Origin: Marilutibacter chinensis
GTDB taxonomy: Bacteria > Pseudomonadota > Gammaproteobacteria > Xanthomonadales > Xanthomonadaceae
Direction: 5' to 3'
Length of the DNA stretch: 64,000 bases
Assembly (NCBI RefSeq): GCF_021725675.1
Contig: NZ_JAKJPO010000019.1
Span: forward strand, 32,204-96,203
Shown here: positions 53,029 through 62,649 of the stretch, piece by piece
Layout: each line of letters starts with the position of its first letter
Position numbering within the stretch: position 1 is the first letter of the stretch
Made by a program: the position numbers and the translations under genes
Notes under the pieces: model-generated
The model's input: the letters and a program-made list of their open reading frames with translations, nothing else
Database searches by the model: none
Told to the model about the DNA's origin: nothing

Positions 53029-53324
53029 CCGCAGCGGATCCCGGTGATCGCGCCGCGCTCGTTGACGTCGATGTTCACCCGGTCCTGGCGGTAGTCCATC
53101 GTCGCCGGCGTGCCCGGATGCAGCACCCGGACATCGCGGCTGCCGGTGTCGCGGACGACGCGGTCGACCACGTCCGGGTCCGGCGCCTGGCCGATCGCCC
53201 AGCGTGCGGCCTCGGCGTTGCACTGCGCCATCGGCGGCGGCGGTGGCGGCATCGGCGCGCAGGCGGAAACGGCCAGCACGGCCGCGGCGACGGCGACGGG
53301 GAGCAGGTGCTTGACGGAGCGCAT
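53025..53324 (-). CDS. I78-family peptidase inhibitor lipoprotein, copy 1
   Basis: A 99-residue exported protein with lipobox LAVSAC, then a Pro-rich linker and the I78 domain. It contains VRVLHPGTPATMDYRQDRVN and the terminal GIRCG, and its Cys pair is MAQCNAEAA/RCG. It is the first gene of the tandem. The two copies differ over most of their length and are joined by an ATGA overlap. The gene starts at ATG 53324. Confidence 0.9.
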   Translation of the reverse strand: MRSVKHLLPVAVAAAVLAVSACAPMPPPPPPMAQCNAEAARWAIGQAPDPDVVDRVVRDTGSRDVRVLHPGTPATMDYRQDRVNIDVNERGAITGIRCG

Positions 53325-53356
53325 CGCGGGTTCCTCGCGGGGAAGATGGCCGCAGC

Positions 53357-54253
53357 CTACACCCCGGCCGTGCGCGCGGCATGAAGGCCCGGCAACGCCA
53401 CGGCGACGTCGTCGGCGCTGGCGGCCAGCGACAGCAGCAGCCGTGCCAGGGTGATCACGTCCTGGCGGTTGTGCGCGCAGACCCGGCGCAGCCGCGCCGC
53501 GCTGCCGCCACGCAGGTAGGACAACCACGCCGCCGGTGCCTGCGCACCCGGCAGGTCGTCCTCGCGGACGATGCCGAGCAGCTCGCGTTCGACCGTCGCC
53601 AACCGGCAGTCGCTCCAGCGACCCTTGTGGAAGCGACGGGTCGGGAACAGCAGGTCGAGATGGTCGAGTGCCCCGATCGGGTCGGCGAGTCGCGCGAGAC
53701 GGTAGCGCGCCTTCAGCAGCGGTGCGTCGTAGCAGCGGCCGTTGTAGCTGCACAGCAGGGTGTCCCGGTGCAGCCAGCCGGCGAAGGTTTCGAGCATCGC
53801 CTTCTCGGCCGCCATCGTGGTCATCAGCAGCTGGCGCACGCGCAGGCCAGCACCACGCTGCGGATCGAAGTGCCAGTCGGCCGCACCGATCTGGAACGCA
53901 CGCGTGCCGGTACCGCCGGCCAGGCCGGTGGTCTCGGTGTCGAAGAACAACAGCCGCGCCGGCACCGCCGCCTCGTCGCGGCGGGCGAAGGCCAGCGGCA
54001 GCGGCTGGCGCGGTGGCTCGAACGGCAGGTGTCCGACGATCAGCCGCAGGCCGGGTGCGATCTCCTCGCCGGGCAGGCCGCGGTCCGTGGCGGTGCCATG
54101 CGTGACCGCCACGAGGGGACGCGTGCGCTGATCGAGCAGACGTCGCAGCGCCGCCGCCTCGGCGCCGGCGCGCGCTGTGGACGCGCCGGCTGGAGCGGCG
54201 GGTTTGCCGGCCTGTCGCTGCAGCACACGCAGGCGTTCGATCGCCGCGCTCAT
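53357..54253 (-). CDS. DEDD exonuclease, MrfB/YprB-like
   Basis: A 298-residue protein with an RNase H-like DEDDh 3'-5' exonuclease domain. The first motif is LLFFDTETTGLAGG (Asp and Glu ligands), a second Asp is in LLCSYNGRCYDAPLL, and HNRQDVITLARLL holds the final His and Asp. In Bacillus subtilis YprB (MrfB) acts with YprA (MrfA) to repair mitomycin crosslinks. The MrfA homologue is the next gene upstream. The ATG at 54253 (MSAAIERL) is preferred. The longer frame crosses REP repeats. The likely role is crosslink or bulky-lesion repair. Confidence 0.83.
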   Translation of the reverse strand: MSAAIERLRVLQRQAGKPAAPAGASTARAGAEAAALRRLLDQRTRPLVAVTHGTATDRGLPGEEIAPGLRLIVGHLPFEPPRQPLPLAFARRDEAAVPARLLFFDTETTGLAGGTGTRAFQIGAADWHFDPQRGAGLRVRQLLMTTMAAEKAMLETFAGWLHRDTLLCSYNGRCYDAPLLKARYRLARLADPIGALDHLDLLFPTRRFHKGRWSDCRLATVERELLGIVREDDLPGAQAPAAWLSYLRGGSAARLRRVCAHNRQDVITLARLLLSLAASADDVAVALPGLHAARTAGV

Positions 54254-54289
54254 CGCAGACGCCCGCGACACGACTCCACACGCACCTCC

Positions 54290-54392
54290 GCAGGAGCGGC
54301 GTAGTAGGCCACACGCCTCCATGACGTAGGAGCGGCGTGAGCCGCGATGAGGTTCTCGTGTCGGCCCCGATCGCGGCTTGCGCCGCTCCTGC
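54290..54392. repeat. cluster of REP units between mrfA- and mrfB-like genes
   Basis: One partial unit (CAGGAGCGGCGTAG, 54291-54304) precedes a full unit GTAGGAGCGGCGTGAGCCGC at 54326. An opposed unit CGCGGCTTGCGCCGCTCCTG follows at 54372-54391. They fill the 234-base gap and form a strong inverted pair that could attenuate transcript read-through. Confidence 0.75.
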
Positions 54393-54487
54393 GAAAGGCG
54401 GGGTAGAAGCGAGTCGCAGTTGTTCCGTTCGCGACAGGCGGCCATGCCGGCGCGTCGCCGCGAGTGGTTGCCAGACACCCGGCGCGG

Positions 54488-56983
54488 CTAGCGGGCATCG
54501 CCGGCCTCCTGCAGCAGGTCGAGCACGCGGCGCGCCAGCGCTTTCGGCGTTGCCGCGACATCGCCGGCGTCTTCATCGGCGGCTTCGTCGCCGGCAAGGA
54601 TGGGCCCGACGCAGGCCGGGCAGCCGGCGCTGCAGTCGCAACGTTCGACCAGCTCGCGCGCGCGCTGCAGCAGTTCCGCCTGCCGCTGCCACAGAGGCTC
54701 GCTCAGGCCGACGCCGCCGGGGAAGTTGTCGTACAGATAGACCGTCGGGACGAAGCGGGCCTCATCGTCGACGCTGCGCTCGGCCCCGTCGGCGCCACGC
54801 AGGCGGCCACGTCCATCGGCGTCGGCGGTCGCGAACCAGGCGCCGTCGCCGTTGCCGACCGCCTTCTGCAGATCGCGCGCGTCCGCCATCACCGCGACGC
54901 TGGCGACCACGTGCAGCGCATGGGCGGCGCCGAGGAAGCCGTCCAGCGCTTCCTGCCGCGATGCGAACCAGGCCAGCAGCGCCGCCTGCGGCAGCTGCCA
55001 CCACGCCGCGGTGGTGTGCAGTTCCTGGTCGGGCAGGTTGACCGGGCCGTAGCCGATGTTCTCGTGCGTGTAGTAGCGGATCTTCTTGTAGCCGGATACC
55101 CGTCGCACCACGTGCACCTCGCCGTGGCCGGCCTCGCCCGCGCCGGCACGGACGGCATCGAAGCGCTCGAGCACCTTCAGCTTCGTGTAGTCGATCGCGT
55201 CGGTGTAGTAGTCGACGTGGGTGCGGGTCACGAAGGCCTTGCGGCCGTCCCAGTCCAGCCGCTCGACCTGGTAGGGCGTGCTCTGGATCATGTGGATCGC
55301 GCCCTCGTACAGGGTCAGCGCGGCGGCGGAATAGTCGACCTCGGCGATGATGGCCTGGCGGCCGTCGCTGCGGTCGACGACGACGAAGTTGCCGTCGGCG
55401 ACCGCGCGCAGCGACACCGCATTGGCCGGGTAGCTGTCGGCGATCCACTCCCAGCGGTCGCCCTCGCGGTGCAGCACCTCGCTCTCGGCCAGCACCTCCA
55501 GGTAGGGCGTGGGCTCGATCGGCCCGTAGCGCTCGCCGGCCTCGAACGGCAGCTCGAACGCCGCGCAGCGGATGTGGTCGAACAGGATCAGCGGCTGGTC
55601 CGGCGCGGTGCGGGCGTGCTCGGGCGGCGCTTCGGCGAAGAACCCGGGATGCCGGACCACGTACTGGTCCAGCGGCTGCGAGCTGGCGACCATCACCCCC
55701 AGCGCCGGTTGGTTGCGGCGACCGGCGCGGCCGAAGCGCTGCCAGGTCGCGGCGACGCTGCCCGGATAGCCGTTGAGCACGACCACGTCGAGCGCGCCGA
55801 TGTCCACGCCCAGTTCCAGTGCCGAGGTGCTGACGATGCCGTCGACCCCACCCGCGCGCATCTCGCGCTCGGCCGCGCGCCGCTCGCCGGGCAGGTAGCC
55901 GCCACGGTAGGCACGGATCCGCGGCCGCTTGCGCGGGTCGTGGTCGAACACGTCCTTGAGGTACTTGGTCAGCACCTCGACCATCGTCCGCGACTGCGCG
56001 AACACCAGGGTCTTCAGGCCGGCCTTGATCGCGATCCGCGCGATCCGGTTGCTCTGCGAGCGCGCCGATGCGCGCAGGCCGAGGTCGGGATTCACCACCG
56101 GCGGGTTCCACAACAGCACGTGCCGGTCGCCGCTGGGCGCGCCGGACTCGTCGATCATCCGTACCGGCGCCTCGATCAGCGCCTCGGCGTGCTCGCGCGG
56201 ATTGCCGATCGTCGCCGAGCACAGGATGAAGCGAGGCGACGCACCGTAGAACGCGCAGATCCGCTTGAGCCGGCGCAGCACGTTGGTGACGTGGCTGCCG
56301 AACACGCCGCGGTAGCCGTGGATCTCGTCGATGACGACGTACTGCAGGTTCTCGAAGAACTGCGCCCACTTGGTGTGATGCGGCAGGATCGCCTGGTGCA
56401 GCATGTCCGGGTTCGATACCACGATGTCGCCGTGCAGGCGGATCGCCTGGCGCGCGTCGCCGGGGGTGTCGCCGTCGAAGGTGAACGCCCTCAGGCCGAG
56501 GTCGCCGGCACGGCTGAGCTCCAGCAGCTCGGCGACCTGGTCCTGCGCCAGCGCCTTGGTCGGGAACAGGAACAGGGCCTTGGACGCCGCCGCCTTCGCC
56601 ACCGCTCCGCCCGCGCGCGCCTGGATCGCCGCGGCGACCACCGGCAGCGTGTAGCACAGCGACTTGCCCGATGCGGTCGGCGTGACCACGGCCACGTGCT
56701 CGCCGCGCCGGCTCGCGGCCCAGGCCTCGGCCTGGTGCGAATAGAGCCGTTCGATGCCGCGCGTGCGCAACGCCGTTGCCAGCGCCGGCGGCAGGTCGGC
56801 CGGCAGCTCGGCGTAGCGGCCTTCGCGGCCGGGCAGGGTGAACTGGCCGGTGATGCGGTCGCGGTAGCGCCGTACCAGCCGCCGGGTCAGCGCGCCGCCG
56901 TCGCCGGCGCTGCGCACGGGTGGCGCCGCGGTCCCGAATGCCAGTGTCTCGCCATCGTCGTACCGCGCCAGTGCCCGTGCCAT
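54488..56983 (-). CDS. DEAD/DEAH-box helicase with DUF1998, MrfA/YprA-like
   Basis: An 831-residue SF2 helicase. Walker A is TPTASGKS (motif I), the DEIH box is VIDEIHGYRG, and motif VI is QRFGRAGR. The C-terminal DUF1998 domain has the four-Cys motif CDCSAGCPACVG, which binds a metal. This is the MrfA/YprA type, which translocates 3'-5' and is needed for mitomycin C resistance in Bacillus. Adjacent to it is the predicted nuclease MrfB. It starts at ATG 56983 with no strong ribosome binding site. Confidence 0.9.
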   Translation of the reverse strand: MARALARYDDGETLAFGTAAPPVRSAGDGGALTRRLVRRYRDRITGQFTLPGREGRYAELPADLPPALATALRTRGIERLYSHQAEAWAASRRGEHVAVVTPTASGKSLCYTLPVVAAAIQARAGGAVAKAAASKALFLFPTKALAQDQVAELLELSRAGDLGLRAFTFDGDTPGDARQAIRLHGDIVVSNPDMLHQAILPHHTKWAQFFENLQYVVIDEIHGYRGVFGSHVTNVLRRLKRICAFYGASPRFILCSATIGNPREHAEALIEAPVRMIDESGAPSGDRHVLLWNPPVVNPDLGLRASARSQSNRIARIAIKAGLKTLVFAQSRTMVEVLTKYLKDVFDHDPRKRPRIRAYRGGYLPGERRAAEREMRAGGVDGIVSTSALELGVDIGALDVVVLNGYPGSVAATWQRFGRAGRRNQPALGVMVASSQPLDQYVVRHPGFFAEAPPEHARTAPDQPLILFDHIRCAAFELPFEAGERYGPIEPTPYLEVLAESEVLHREGDRWEWIADSYPANAVSLRAVADGNFVVVDRSDGRQAIIAEVDYSAAALTLYEGAIHMIQSTPYQVERLDWDGRKAFVTRTHVDYYTDAIDYTKLKVLERFDAVRAGAGEAGHGEVHVVRRVSGYKKIRYYTHENIGYGPVNLPDQELHTTAAWWQLPQAALLAWFASRQEALDGFLGAAHALHVVASVAVMADARDLQKAVGNGDGAWFATADADGRGRLRGADGAERSVDDEARFVPTVYLYDNFPGGVGLSEPLWQRQAELLQRARELVERCDCSAGCPACVGPILAGDEAADEDAGDVAATPKALARRVLDLLQEAGDAR

Positions 56984-57144
56984 CGTCGTCGTCGCCTGCC
57001 TTGAGGCGGTCAGTGGGCCAGCGCGCCGTCTCAGCAGGTGAGACGCAGCGCGCGGGATTCACGAACGTTGCGCCGCGGCGTTCAAGCCGGTGACAGGGCT
57101 GGCGCGGGGCCGGACCGTCACGGACGATCTTCCGGAGGCTGCAG

Positions 57145-57819
57145 ATGAACCGAAGCGACGTACTGGCAAGGCACCGCATCGCGATGGGTGCGCTGTGGCT
57201 GCTCGCATCGACCCTCGCGCTCTGGGGCGGTCCCGCCCAGGCGGCCTGCCCAGGTGGCGATCCGTGCGAGACCCTCCACGTCTACCGGCTGCAGTCGCGG
57301 CTTCCAATCGACACGGACGCCGCGGGGCGTCCGATCCTGTCGCTGCAGGAAGCGAACGCGACCGACGCGGTGGCGTTCAGGTCGATCCTGGCGGCGTCGG
57401 GGAGCTCCACGTCCTACGCGATCCGCTACCGGGTCACGCGCATCGCCGATGCGCCCAACAACTACTGCGAGTGCAATCTCGAGCTCAACGGCCGGGGCTG
57501 TCCGCCGACGATGGCGCCGGGCCAGCTGGCGCAGTGTACCCGCGTGTGCCGGTACAACAACGGTCCGTGCCAGGCGACCGGCTTCAACATCAAGCACGAT
57601 GGCGGCACCTGGTATGCGTTCCCGGCCGCGACCCAGTGCGGCGGCGTGCGGACCGTCTGGCGCAAGCGCACGTTCGGCAGGAGCGACCCGAGCTGGTGCG
57701 ACTGGCGGGAAGAAGAGCGCGTGATCAAGTCCGCGAGCTGCCTCGCGGATGAGATCGGCAGGCGTCCCGATGCCGGCCTCGACGCGCTGTTCGACGACCC
57801 GGCGCTGTGCAGGCCATAG
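57145..57819 (+). CDS. cysteine-rich secreted protein, unknown
   Basis: A 224-residue protein with a signal peptide (about 1-33, ending GPAQAA). The mature part has 12 cysteines spread over the chain (ACPGGDPC, NYCECNL, GRGCPP, QCTRVC, GPCQ, TQCGG, SWCDW, ASCLAD, ALCRP). They could form six disulfides. No domain is recognised. The ATG at 57145 follows GGAGG at an ideal distance. It is divergent from the helicase gene. Confidence 0.8.
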   Translation: MNRSDVLARHRIAMGALWLLASTLALWGGPAQAACPGGDPCETLHVYRLQSRLPIDTDAAGRPILSLQEANATDAVAFRSILAASGSSTSYAIRYRVTRIADAPNNYCECNLELNGRGCPPTMAPGQLAQCTRVCRYNNGPCQATGFNIKHDGGTWYAFPAATQCGGVRTVWRKRTFGRSDPSWCDWREEERVIKSASCLADEIGRRPDAGLDALFDDPALCRP

Positions 57820-57978
57820 TTGCCGGTGCCGCCCGGCCGGTGTGAACCCCGGTCTGCGGGGCGGGGCACATCGGTGTCGTGCGGGCCTGTTCGCGCGTCA
57901 CGGCAGAGGGCCTGCTGCTGGAGCGACCGCGAGCCACCGGGACTCGCCCGCGTGCGCGTCAGGGCGCATGCTGTGTGC

Positions 57979-58623
57979 ATGAATGCAGGACACAAACCCT
58001 TCGCCCCCGCCTGCGAGCGCAACCGCGAACCAATCCTTGCGGTGCTGGAGCGCCATCTCGCCGGCGTCCGCGAGGTGCTGGAGATCGGCAGCGGCACCGG
58101 CCAGCATGCAGTGCACTTCGCCGCGGCGATGCCGTGGCTGCGATGGCAGTGCAGCGACGTCGCCGCGCATCTGCCCGGCATCCGCGCATGGCTGGACGAG
58201 GCCGGGCTGGCGAACACGCCGCCGCCGCTGGAACTGGCGGCGAGCGTCGAACCGGTACCAGGGCTCGCCCCGTCGCCGCCATTGCCTCGCAATGTGGCCG
58301 GCGGCCGGAATGGGTACGACGCGGTGTTCACCGCGAACACCCTGCACATCATGGGGTGGCCGCAGGTGCAGGCACTGTTCGCCGGGTTGTCGGCGATGCT
58401 GGCAGACGCCGCAACCGTGGTCGTCTACGGCCCGTTCAACTACGGCGGCGACTACACCAGTGCCAGCAACCGCGAGTTCGACGCCTGGCTGAAGGCGCGC
58501 GACCCGGCGTCGGGCATCCGCGACTTCGAGGCCGTGGACGCGCTGGCCCGCGGCATCGGCCTGCAACCGATCGAGGACGTGGCGATGCCGGCCAACAACC
58601 GCTGCCTGGTCTGGCGGCGCTGA
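57979..58623 (+). CDS. DUF938 SAM-dependent methyltransferase-like protein
   Basis: A 214-residue protein of the DUF938 family. The SAM-binding motif is EVLEIGSGTGQHAVHFA, and the family pattern continues with WQCSDVAAHLPGIRAWLDEA and VVYGPFNYGGDYTSASNREF. Such proteins have no proven substrate. The start ATG 57979 is chosen because the upstream frame has no family similarity. It is preceded by a 159-base gap after the Cys-rich gene. Confidence 0.85.
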   Translation: MNAGHKPFAPACERNREPILAVLERHLAGVREVLEIGSGTGQHAVHFAAAMPWLRWQCSDVAAHLPGIRAWLDEAGLANTPPPLELAASVEPVPGLAPSPPLPRNVAGGRNGYDAVFTANTLHIMGWPQVQALFAGLSAMLADAATVVVYGPFNYGGDYTSASNREFDAWLKARDPASGIRDFEAVDALARGIGLQPIEDVAMPANNRCLVWRR

Positions 58624-58717
58624 GGCTCCGGGTTCGGGCAGAGCGTCGGCTCGCCGCACGCGACAGGCCGTGCCCGCAATTGGTCCGGTCAGGCCCGATG
58701 GCGCGTTACGCGCCCCA

Positions 58718-58848
58718 TGGGAGCGGCGTGAGCCGCGATCCCGAAGCTGCACCCGGGGCCGCGACGATCGTCCCGGGTGCGCTTCGCTTACCCGGGCTAC
58801 GGAATTGTGCCGTGGGCGGCCCGGATCGCCGCTTGCGCCGCTCCTGCG
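58718..58848. repeat. mixed REP cluster, two families side by side
   Basis: A unit of the first family (GGAGCGGCGTGAGCCGCGAT from 58720) and an opposed unit (ATCGCCGCTTGCGCCGCTCC from 58825) enclose a unit of the second family (CGCTTCGCTTACCCGGGCTA from 58780). The region lies in the 291-base gap between the DUF938 gene and the IOR terminator. The same second-family sequence is found near 41870. Confidence 0.7.
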
Positions 58849-58853
58849 AGAAG

Positions 58854-58884
58854 CAAAAAAGGCCCCGCTCGCACGGGGCCTTCC
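58854..58884 (-). terminator. intrinsic terminator of the IOR gene
   Basis: On the minus strand AAGGCCCCGTGCGAGCGGGG is followed by CCTTTTTTGC, giving a 7-bp GC stem, a short loop and a T run. It lies about 31 bases after the IOR stop codon. Confidence 0.85.
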
Positions 58885-58914
58885 GGTGCTTCCGTCCTGG
58901 CGACGGTCGGGCGC

Positions 58915-61900
58915 TTACGCGACCTGGACCACCCGTAGCGGATTGTTCCACTGTGCAAGCAGCTCGGCCTCGCGGGCCTTGGCCTTGTGCAGGTGCGCTT
59001 CCTTGACATGGCCGTAGCCGCGGATGTGCTCCGGGATCGACGCGATCTCGGCGGCCAGGCCGACGTTGCCGGCATCGAGCTTCGGCAGGAGCGACTCGAC
59101 CGTGGCGAAGTAGTCGGCGATCAACTGCCGCTCCATCTTGCGTTCCGCGGTGTAGCCGAACACGTCGAAGGTGCCGCCGCGCAGCCGGCGCAGCTTTGCC
59201 AGCCACTTGAACGCGGTGAACACCCACGGGCCGTATTCGGACTTCACCAGTTCGCCCTTGTCGTTCTTCTTCGCCAGCAGCGGCGGCGCGAGGTGGAACT
59301 TGAGTTTGTAATCGCCATCGAACTGCTGCTCCAGACGGCGCAGGAACTCGCCACTGGTGTACAGCCGTGCGACCTCGTACTCGTCCTTGTACGCCATCAG
59401 CTTGAACGCGTAGCGGGCGACCGCCTCGGTCAGGTCGGTGCTGCCCGGCGCCTTGCCCTGTTCGGCGTCGCGCACGCGGGTGACGAAGCTGCTGTAGCGC
59501 GCGGCGTAGGCGGCGTCCTGGTAGTCGGTCAGGAAGCTGATCCGGCGCGCGATCAACTCGTCCAGCGAACGCGACAGGCGCTCGTCGTCCAGCGGCAGGA
59601 AGGCGACGCTGTCGGCATCGGACTTCGCGTTGCCCAGCGCGTTCGGCAGGTGGCGCAGCTCGTCCTCGTCGCGGGTGGCGCGCGGCGCCGAGGTCGCACC
59701 CCATTCGGTGCTCTCCCACGCGCCGGGCTCCAGCATCGGCAGGACGCTGGCGTGTTCGGCGGCCGGGGCGCTGGGCGCGATGCCGGCGGCGGCGAGCACC
59801 GCCGGCAGGTCGATCGCGGCCAGCCGGCCCCATGCGAACGCGGTCTTGTTCATCTCGATCGCGGCACCGTTGAGCTCGATCGCGCGCATCAGCGCGTCGA
59901 ACGACACCGGCACCAGCCCCAGCTGCCAGGCGTAGCCGAGCAGGAACAGGTTGCTGCCGATCGCGTTGCCCAGCAGCGCGGTCGCCACCTGGGTCGCATC
60001 GACCACGTGCGGCCGGCCACCTTCGCCCATCGCGGTGCTGATCGCCTGGATGATGTCGTTGGCCGGGAACTCCATGTCCGGGCGGGTGGTGAAGGTGCCC
60101 GGCATCGCCTCGTAGCTGTTGAGCACGACCTGGCTGCGGCCCTCGCGGATCTTCGACAGCGCCCAGTAGTCGTTGACCACCACCATGTCGCAGCCCAGCA
60201 CCAGGTCGGCCTCGCCGGCGGCGATGCGCACCGCGTGCAGGTCGTCCGGCGTCTTCGCGATGCGGATGTGCGTCGTCACCGCGCCGCCCTTCTGCGCCAG
60301 GCCGGTCTGGTCGAGCACGGTGGATCCCTTGCCCTCCAGGTGCCCGGCCATGCCGAGCAGCGCGCCGATGGTCACCACGCCGGTGCCGCCGACGCCGGTG
60401 ATCAGGATGTTCCAGGGCTGCTCCAGCGACGGCAGCTGCGGCATCGGCAGGTCGTTCAACCGATCCTTTGCGTTCGCCGCCGCTCCGCTTTTATCAGACG
60501 CACCCTTCTTCAGGTCACCGCTCTCGACGGTGACGAAGCTCGGGCAGAAGCCGTTGACGCAGGAAAAATCCTTGTTGCAGTTGCTCTGGTCGATCTCGCG
60601 CTTGCGGCCGAACTCGGTCTCCTTCGGCAGCACCGACACGCAGAACGACTTCTTGCCGCAGTCGCCGCAGCCCTCGCAGACCAGCGAGTTGATCATCACC
60701 CGCTTGGCCGGGTCGACCATCCGGCCGCGCTTGCGGCGGCGGCGCTTCTCGGTCGCGCAGACCTGGTCGTAGATCAGCACGCTCACGCCCTTGACCTCGC
60801 GCAGGCGCTTCTGCACCGCGTCCAGCTCCTTGCGGTCGAAGAACTCCACATCGTTCGGGAACAGCTCGCGCTTGCGCCACTTGCCGATGTCGTCGGACAC
60901 CACCACGATCGTGTACACGCCCTCGCTGCGCACCTGATGCGCGATCTGCGGCACGCTCAGGGTGCCGTCGACCGGCTGGCCGCCGGTCATCGCGACTGCG
61001 TCGTTGTAGAGGATCTTGTAGGTGATGTTGACCCCGGCCGCGATCGACTGGCGGATCGCCAGCGAGCCGGAGTGGAAGTAGGTGCCGTCGCCGAGGTTCT
61101 GGAACACGTGCGGCGTCTCGGTGAACGCCGCCTGCCCGGCCCAGGTCACGCCTTCGCCGCCCATGTGGGTGAAGGTGTCGGTGCTGCGGTCCATCCAGGT
61201 GACCATGTAGTGGCAGCCGATGCCGCCGAGCGCGCGCGAACCCTCCGGCACCACGGTCGAGGTGTTGTGCGGGCAGCCCGAGCAGTAGTGCGGCACGCGC
61301 GGGAACTGCGCGCGCGGCAGTGCCAGCGCCGACTCCTTCTGCTCCATCCAGCGCAGCACCTCGCGCATCTGTTCGCTGTCATGGAACTTCTGGATGCGGC
61401 GCGCGATCACGCCGGCGATCCGCGCCGGGGTCAGCTCCGAGGTCGACGGCAGGATCCACTCGCCGCTCTCGTCGTACTTGCCGACGATCGACGGCCGCCC
61501 GCCGCCCTCGAGGTTGAAGTCGAAGTTGTAGAACAGCTCCTTCATCTGGCTCTCGATGAAGGAATGCTTCTCCTCCACCACCAGGATGTCCTGCAGCCCG
61601 CGCGCGAACGCGCGGATGCCGACCGGCTCCAGCGGCCAGGTCATGCCGACCTTGTAGACGCGGATGCCCAGTTCCGCGCAGGCGCGCTCGTCCAGGCCCA
61701 GGTATTCCAGCGCCTGCAGCACGTCCAGGTAGCTCTTGCCTGTGGTGACGATGCCCAGCCGCGGGTTCGGCGAGTCGATCACCACCCGGTCGATGCCGTT
61801 CGCGCGCGCGAACGCCTGCGCTGCCTTCACCGCGTACTGGTGCAGGCGCATCTCCTGATCCATCGGCGGGTCCGGCCAGCGGATGTTGAGCCCGCCCGGC

Positions 61901-62649
61901 GGCAGCTCGAGATCCTCCGGCATCGCGATCCGCAGCGCCAGCGGGTTCACGTCGACCGAGGCCGACGACTCCACCGTCTCGGCGATCGTCTTGAAGCCGA
62001 CCCAGCGCCCGGTGTAGCGGCTCATCGCCCAGCCGATCAGGCCCATGTCGAGGATGTCCTGCACCCCGGCCGGGTTCAGCACCGGCATCATCGCGCTGAC
62101 GAACTCGTGCTCGGAGCCGTGCGGCAGGGTCGAGCTGCGGCAGGCGTGGTCGTCGGCGGCCAGCGCCAGCACGCCGCCATGCGGCGAGGTGCCGGCCGCG
62201 TTGGCATGCTTGAACACGTCGCCGCAGCGGTCCACGCCCGGGCCCTTGCCGTACCACATGCCGAACACGCCATCGTGCTTCGCGCCCGGAAACAGGTTGG
62301 TCTGCTGGGTGCCCCAGACCATCGTCGCGCCGAGGTCCTCGTTCAGGCCCGGGCTGAACTTCACCCCCGCCTTCTCCAGGTGCTTGCGCGCGCGCCACAG
62401 CTCCAGGTCGAAGCCGCCCAGCGGCGAGCCGCGGTAGCCGGACACGAAGCCGGCGGTGTCCAGCCCCGCCGCCTGGTCGCGCAGCCGCTGCATCAGCGGC
62501 AGCCGCACCAGCGCCTGCACGCCCGACAGGTAGATGCGCCCGGTTTCGCGGGTGTACTTGTGCTCCAGCGTGTAATCCGGGTCCATCACGCTGTTGGTCA
62601 ACGAGGTGTTGGCCGAGGCCGGATCGGAAAGTTCGGACGTGCTGGTCAT
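58915..62649 (-). CDS. fused indolepyruvate ferredoxin oxidoreductase
   Basis: A 1244-residue fusion of the alpha and beta/gamma subunits of 2-oxoacid:ferredoxin oxidoreductase. It oxidatively decarboxylates aryl or branched 2-oxoacids from amino-acid catabolism to acyl-CoA. The N-terminal pyrimidine-binding and TPP domains (with PHYCSGCPHNTST) are followed by an iron-sulfur section (CEGCGDCGKKSFC). A gamma-like domain with ITGVGGTGVVTIGALLG and a C-terminal domain of unknown function (from about 1000) complete it. Xanthomonads often have one such gene. Confidence 0.93.
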   Translation of the reverse strand: MTSTSELSDPASANTSLTNSVMDPDYTLEHKYTRETGRIYLSGVQALVRLPLMQRLRDQAAGLDTAGFVSGYRGSPLGGFDLELWRARKHLEKAGVKFSPGLNEDLGATMVWGTQQTNLFPGAKHDGVFGMWYGKGPGVDRCGDVFKHANAAGTSPHGGVLALAADDHACRSSTLPHGSEHEFVSAMMPVLNPAGVQDILDMGLIGWAMSRYTGRWVGFKTIAETVESSASVDVNPLALRIAMPEDLELPPGGLNIRWPDPPMDQEMRLHQYAVKAAQAFARANGIDRVVIDSPNPRLGIVTTGKSYLDVLQALEYLGLDERACAELGIRVYKVGMTWPLEPVGIRAFARGLQDILVVEEKHSFIESQMKELFYNFDFNLEGGGRPSIVGKYDESGEWILPSTSELTPARIAGVIARRIQKFHDSEQMREVLRWMEQKESALALPRAQFPRVPHYCSGCPHNTSTVVPEGSRALGGIGCHYMVTWMDRSTDTFTHMGGEGVTWAGQAAFTETPHVFQNLGDGTYFHSGSLAIRQSIAAGVNITYKILYNDAVAMTGGQPVDGTLSVPQIAHQVRSEGVYTIVVVSDDIGKWRKRELFPNDVEFFDRKELDAVQKRLREVKGVSVLIYDQVCATEKRRRRKRGRMVDPAKRVMINSLVCEGCGDCGKKSFCVSVLPKETEFGRKREIDQSNCNKDFSCVNGFCPSFVTVESGDLKKGASDKSGAAANAKDRLNDLPMPQLPSLEQPWNILITGVGGTGVVTIGALLGMAGHLEGKGSTVLDQTGLAQKGGAVTTHIRIAKTPDDLHAVRIAAGEADLVLGCDMVVVNDYWALSKIREGRSQVVLNSYEAMPGTFTTRPDMEFPANDIIQAISTAMGEGGRPHVVDATQVATALLGNAIGSNLFLLGYAWQLGLVPVSFDALMRAIELNGAAIEMNKTAFAWGRLAAIDLPAVLAAAGIAPSAPAAEHASVLPMLEPGAWESTEWGATSAPRATRDEDELRHLPNALGNAKSDADSVAFLPLDDERLSRSLDELIARRISFLTDYQDAAYAARYSSFVTRVRDAEQGKAPGSTDLTEAVARYAFKLMAYKDEYEVARLYTSGEFLRRLEQQFDGDYKLKFHLAPPLLAKKNDKGELVKSEYGPWVFTAFKWLAKLRRLRGGTFDVFGYTAERKMERQLIADYFATVESLLPKLDAGNVGLAAEIASIPEHIRGYGHVKEAHLHKAKAREAELLAQWNNPLRVVQVA

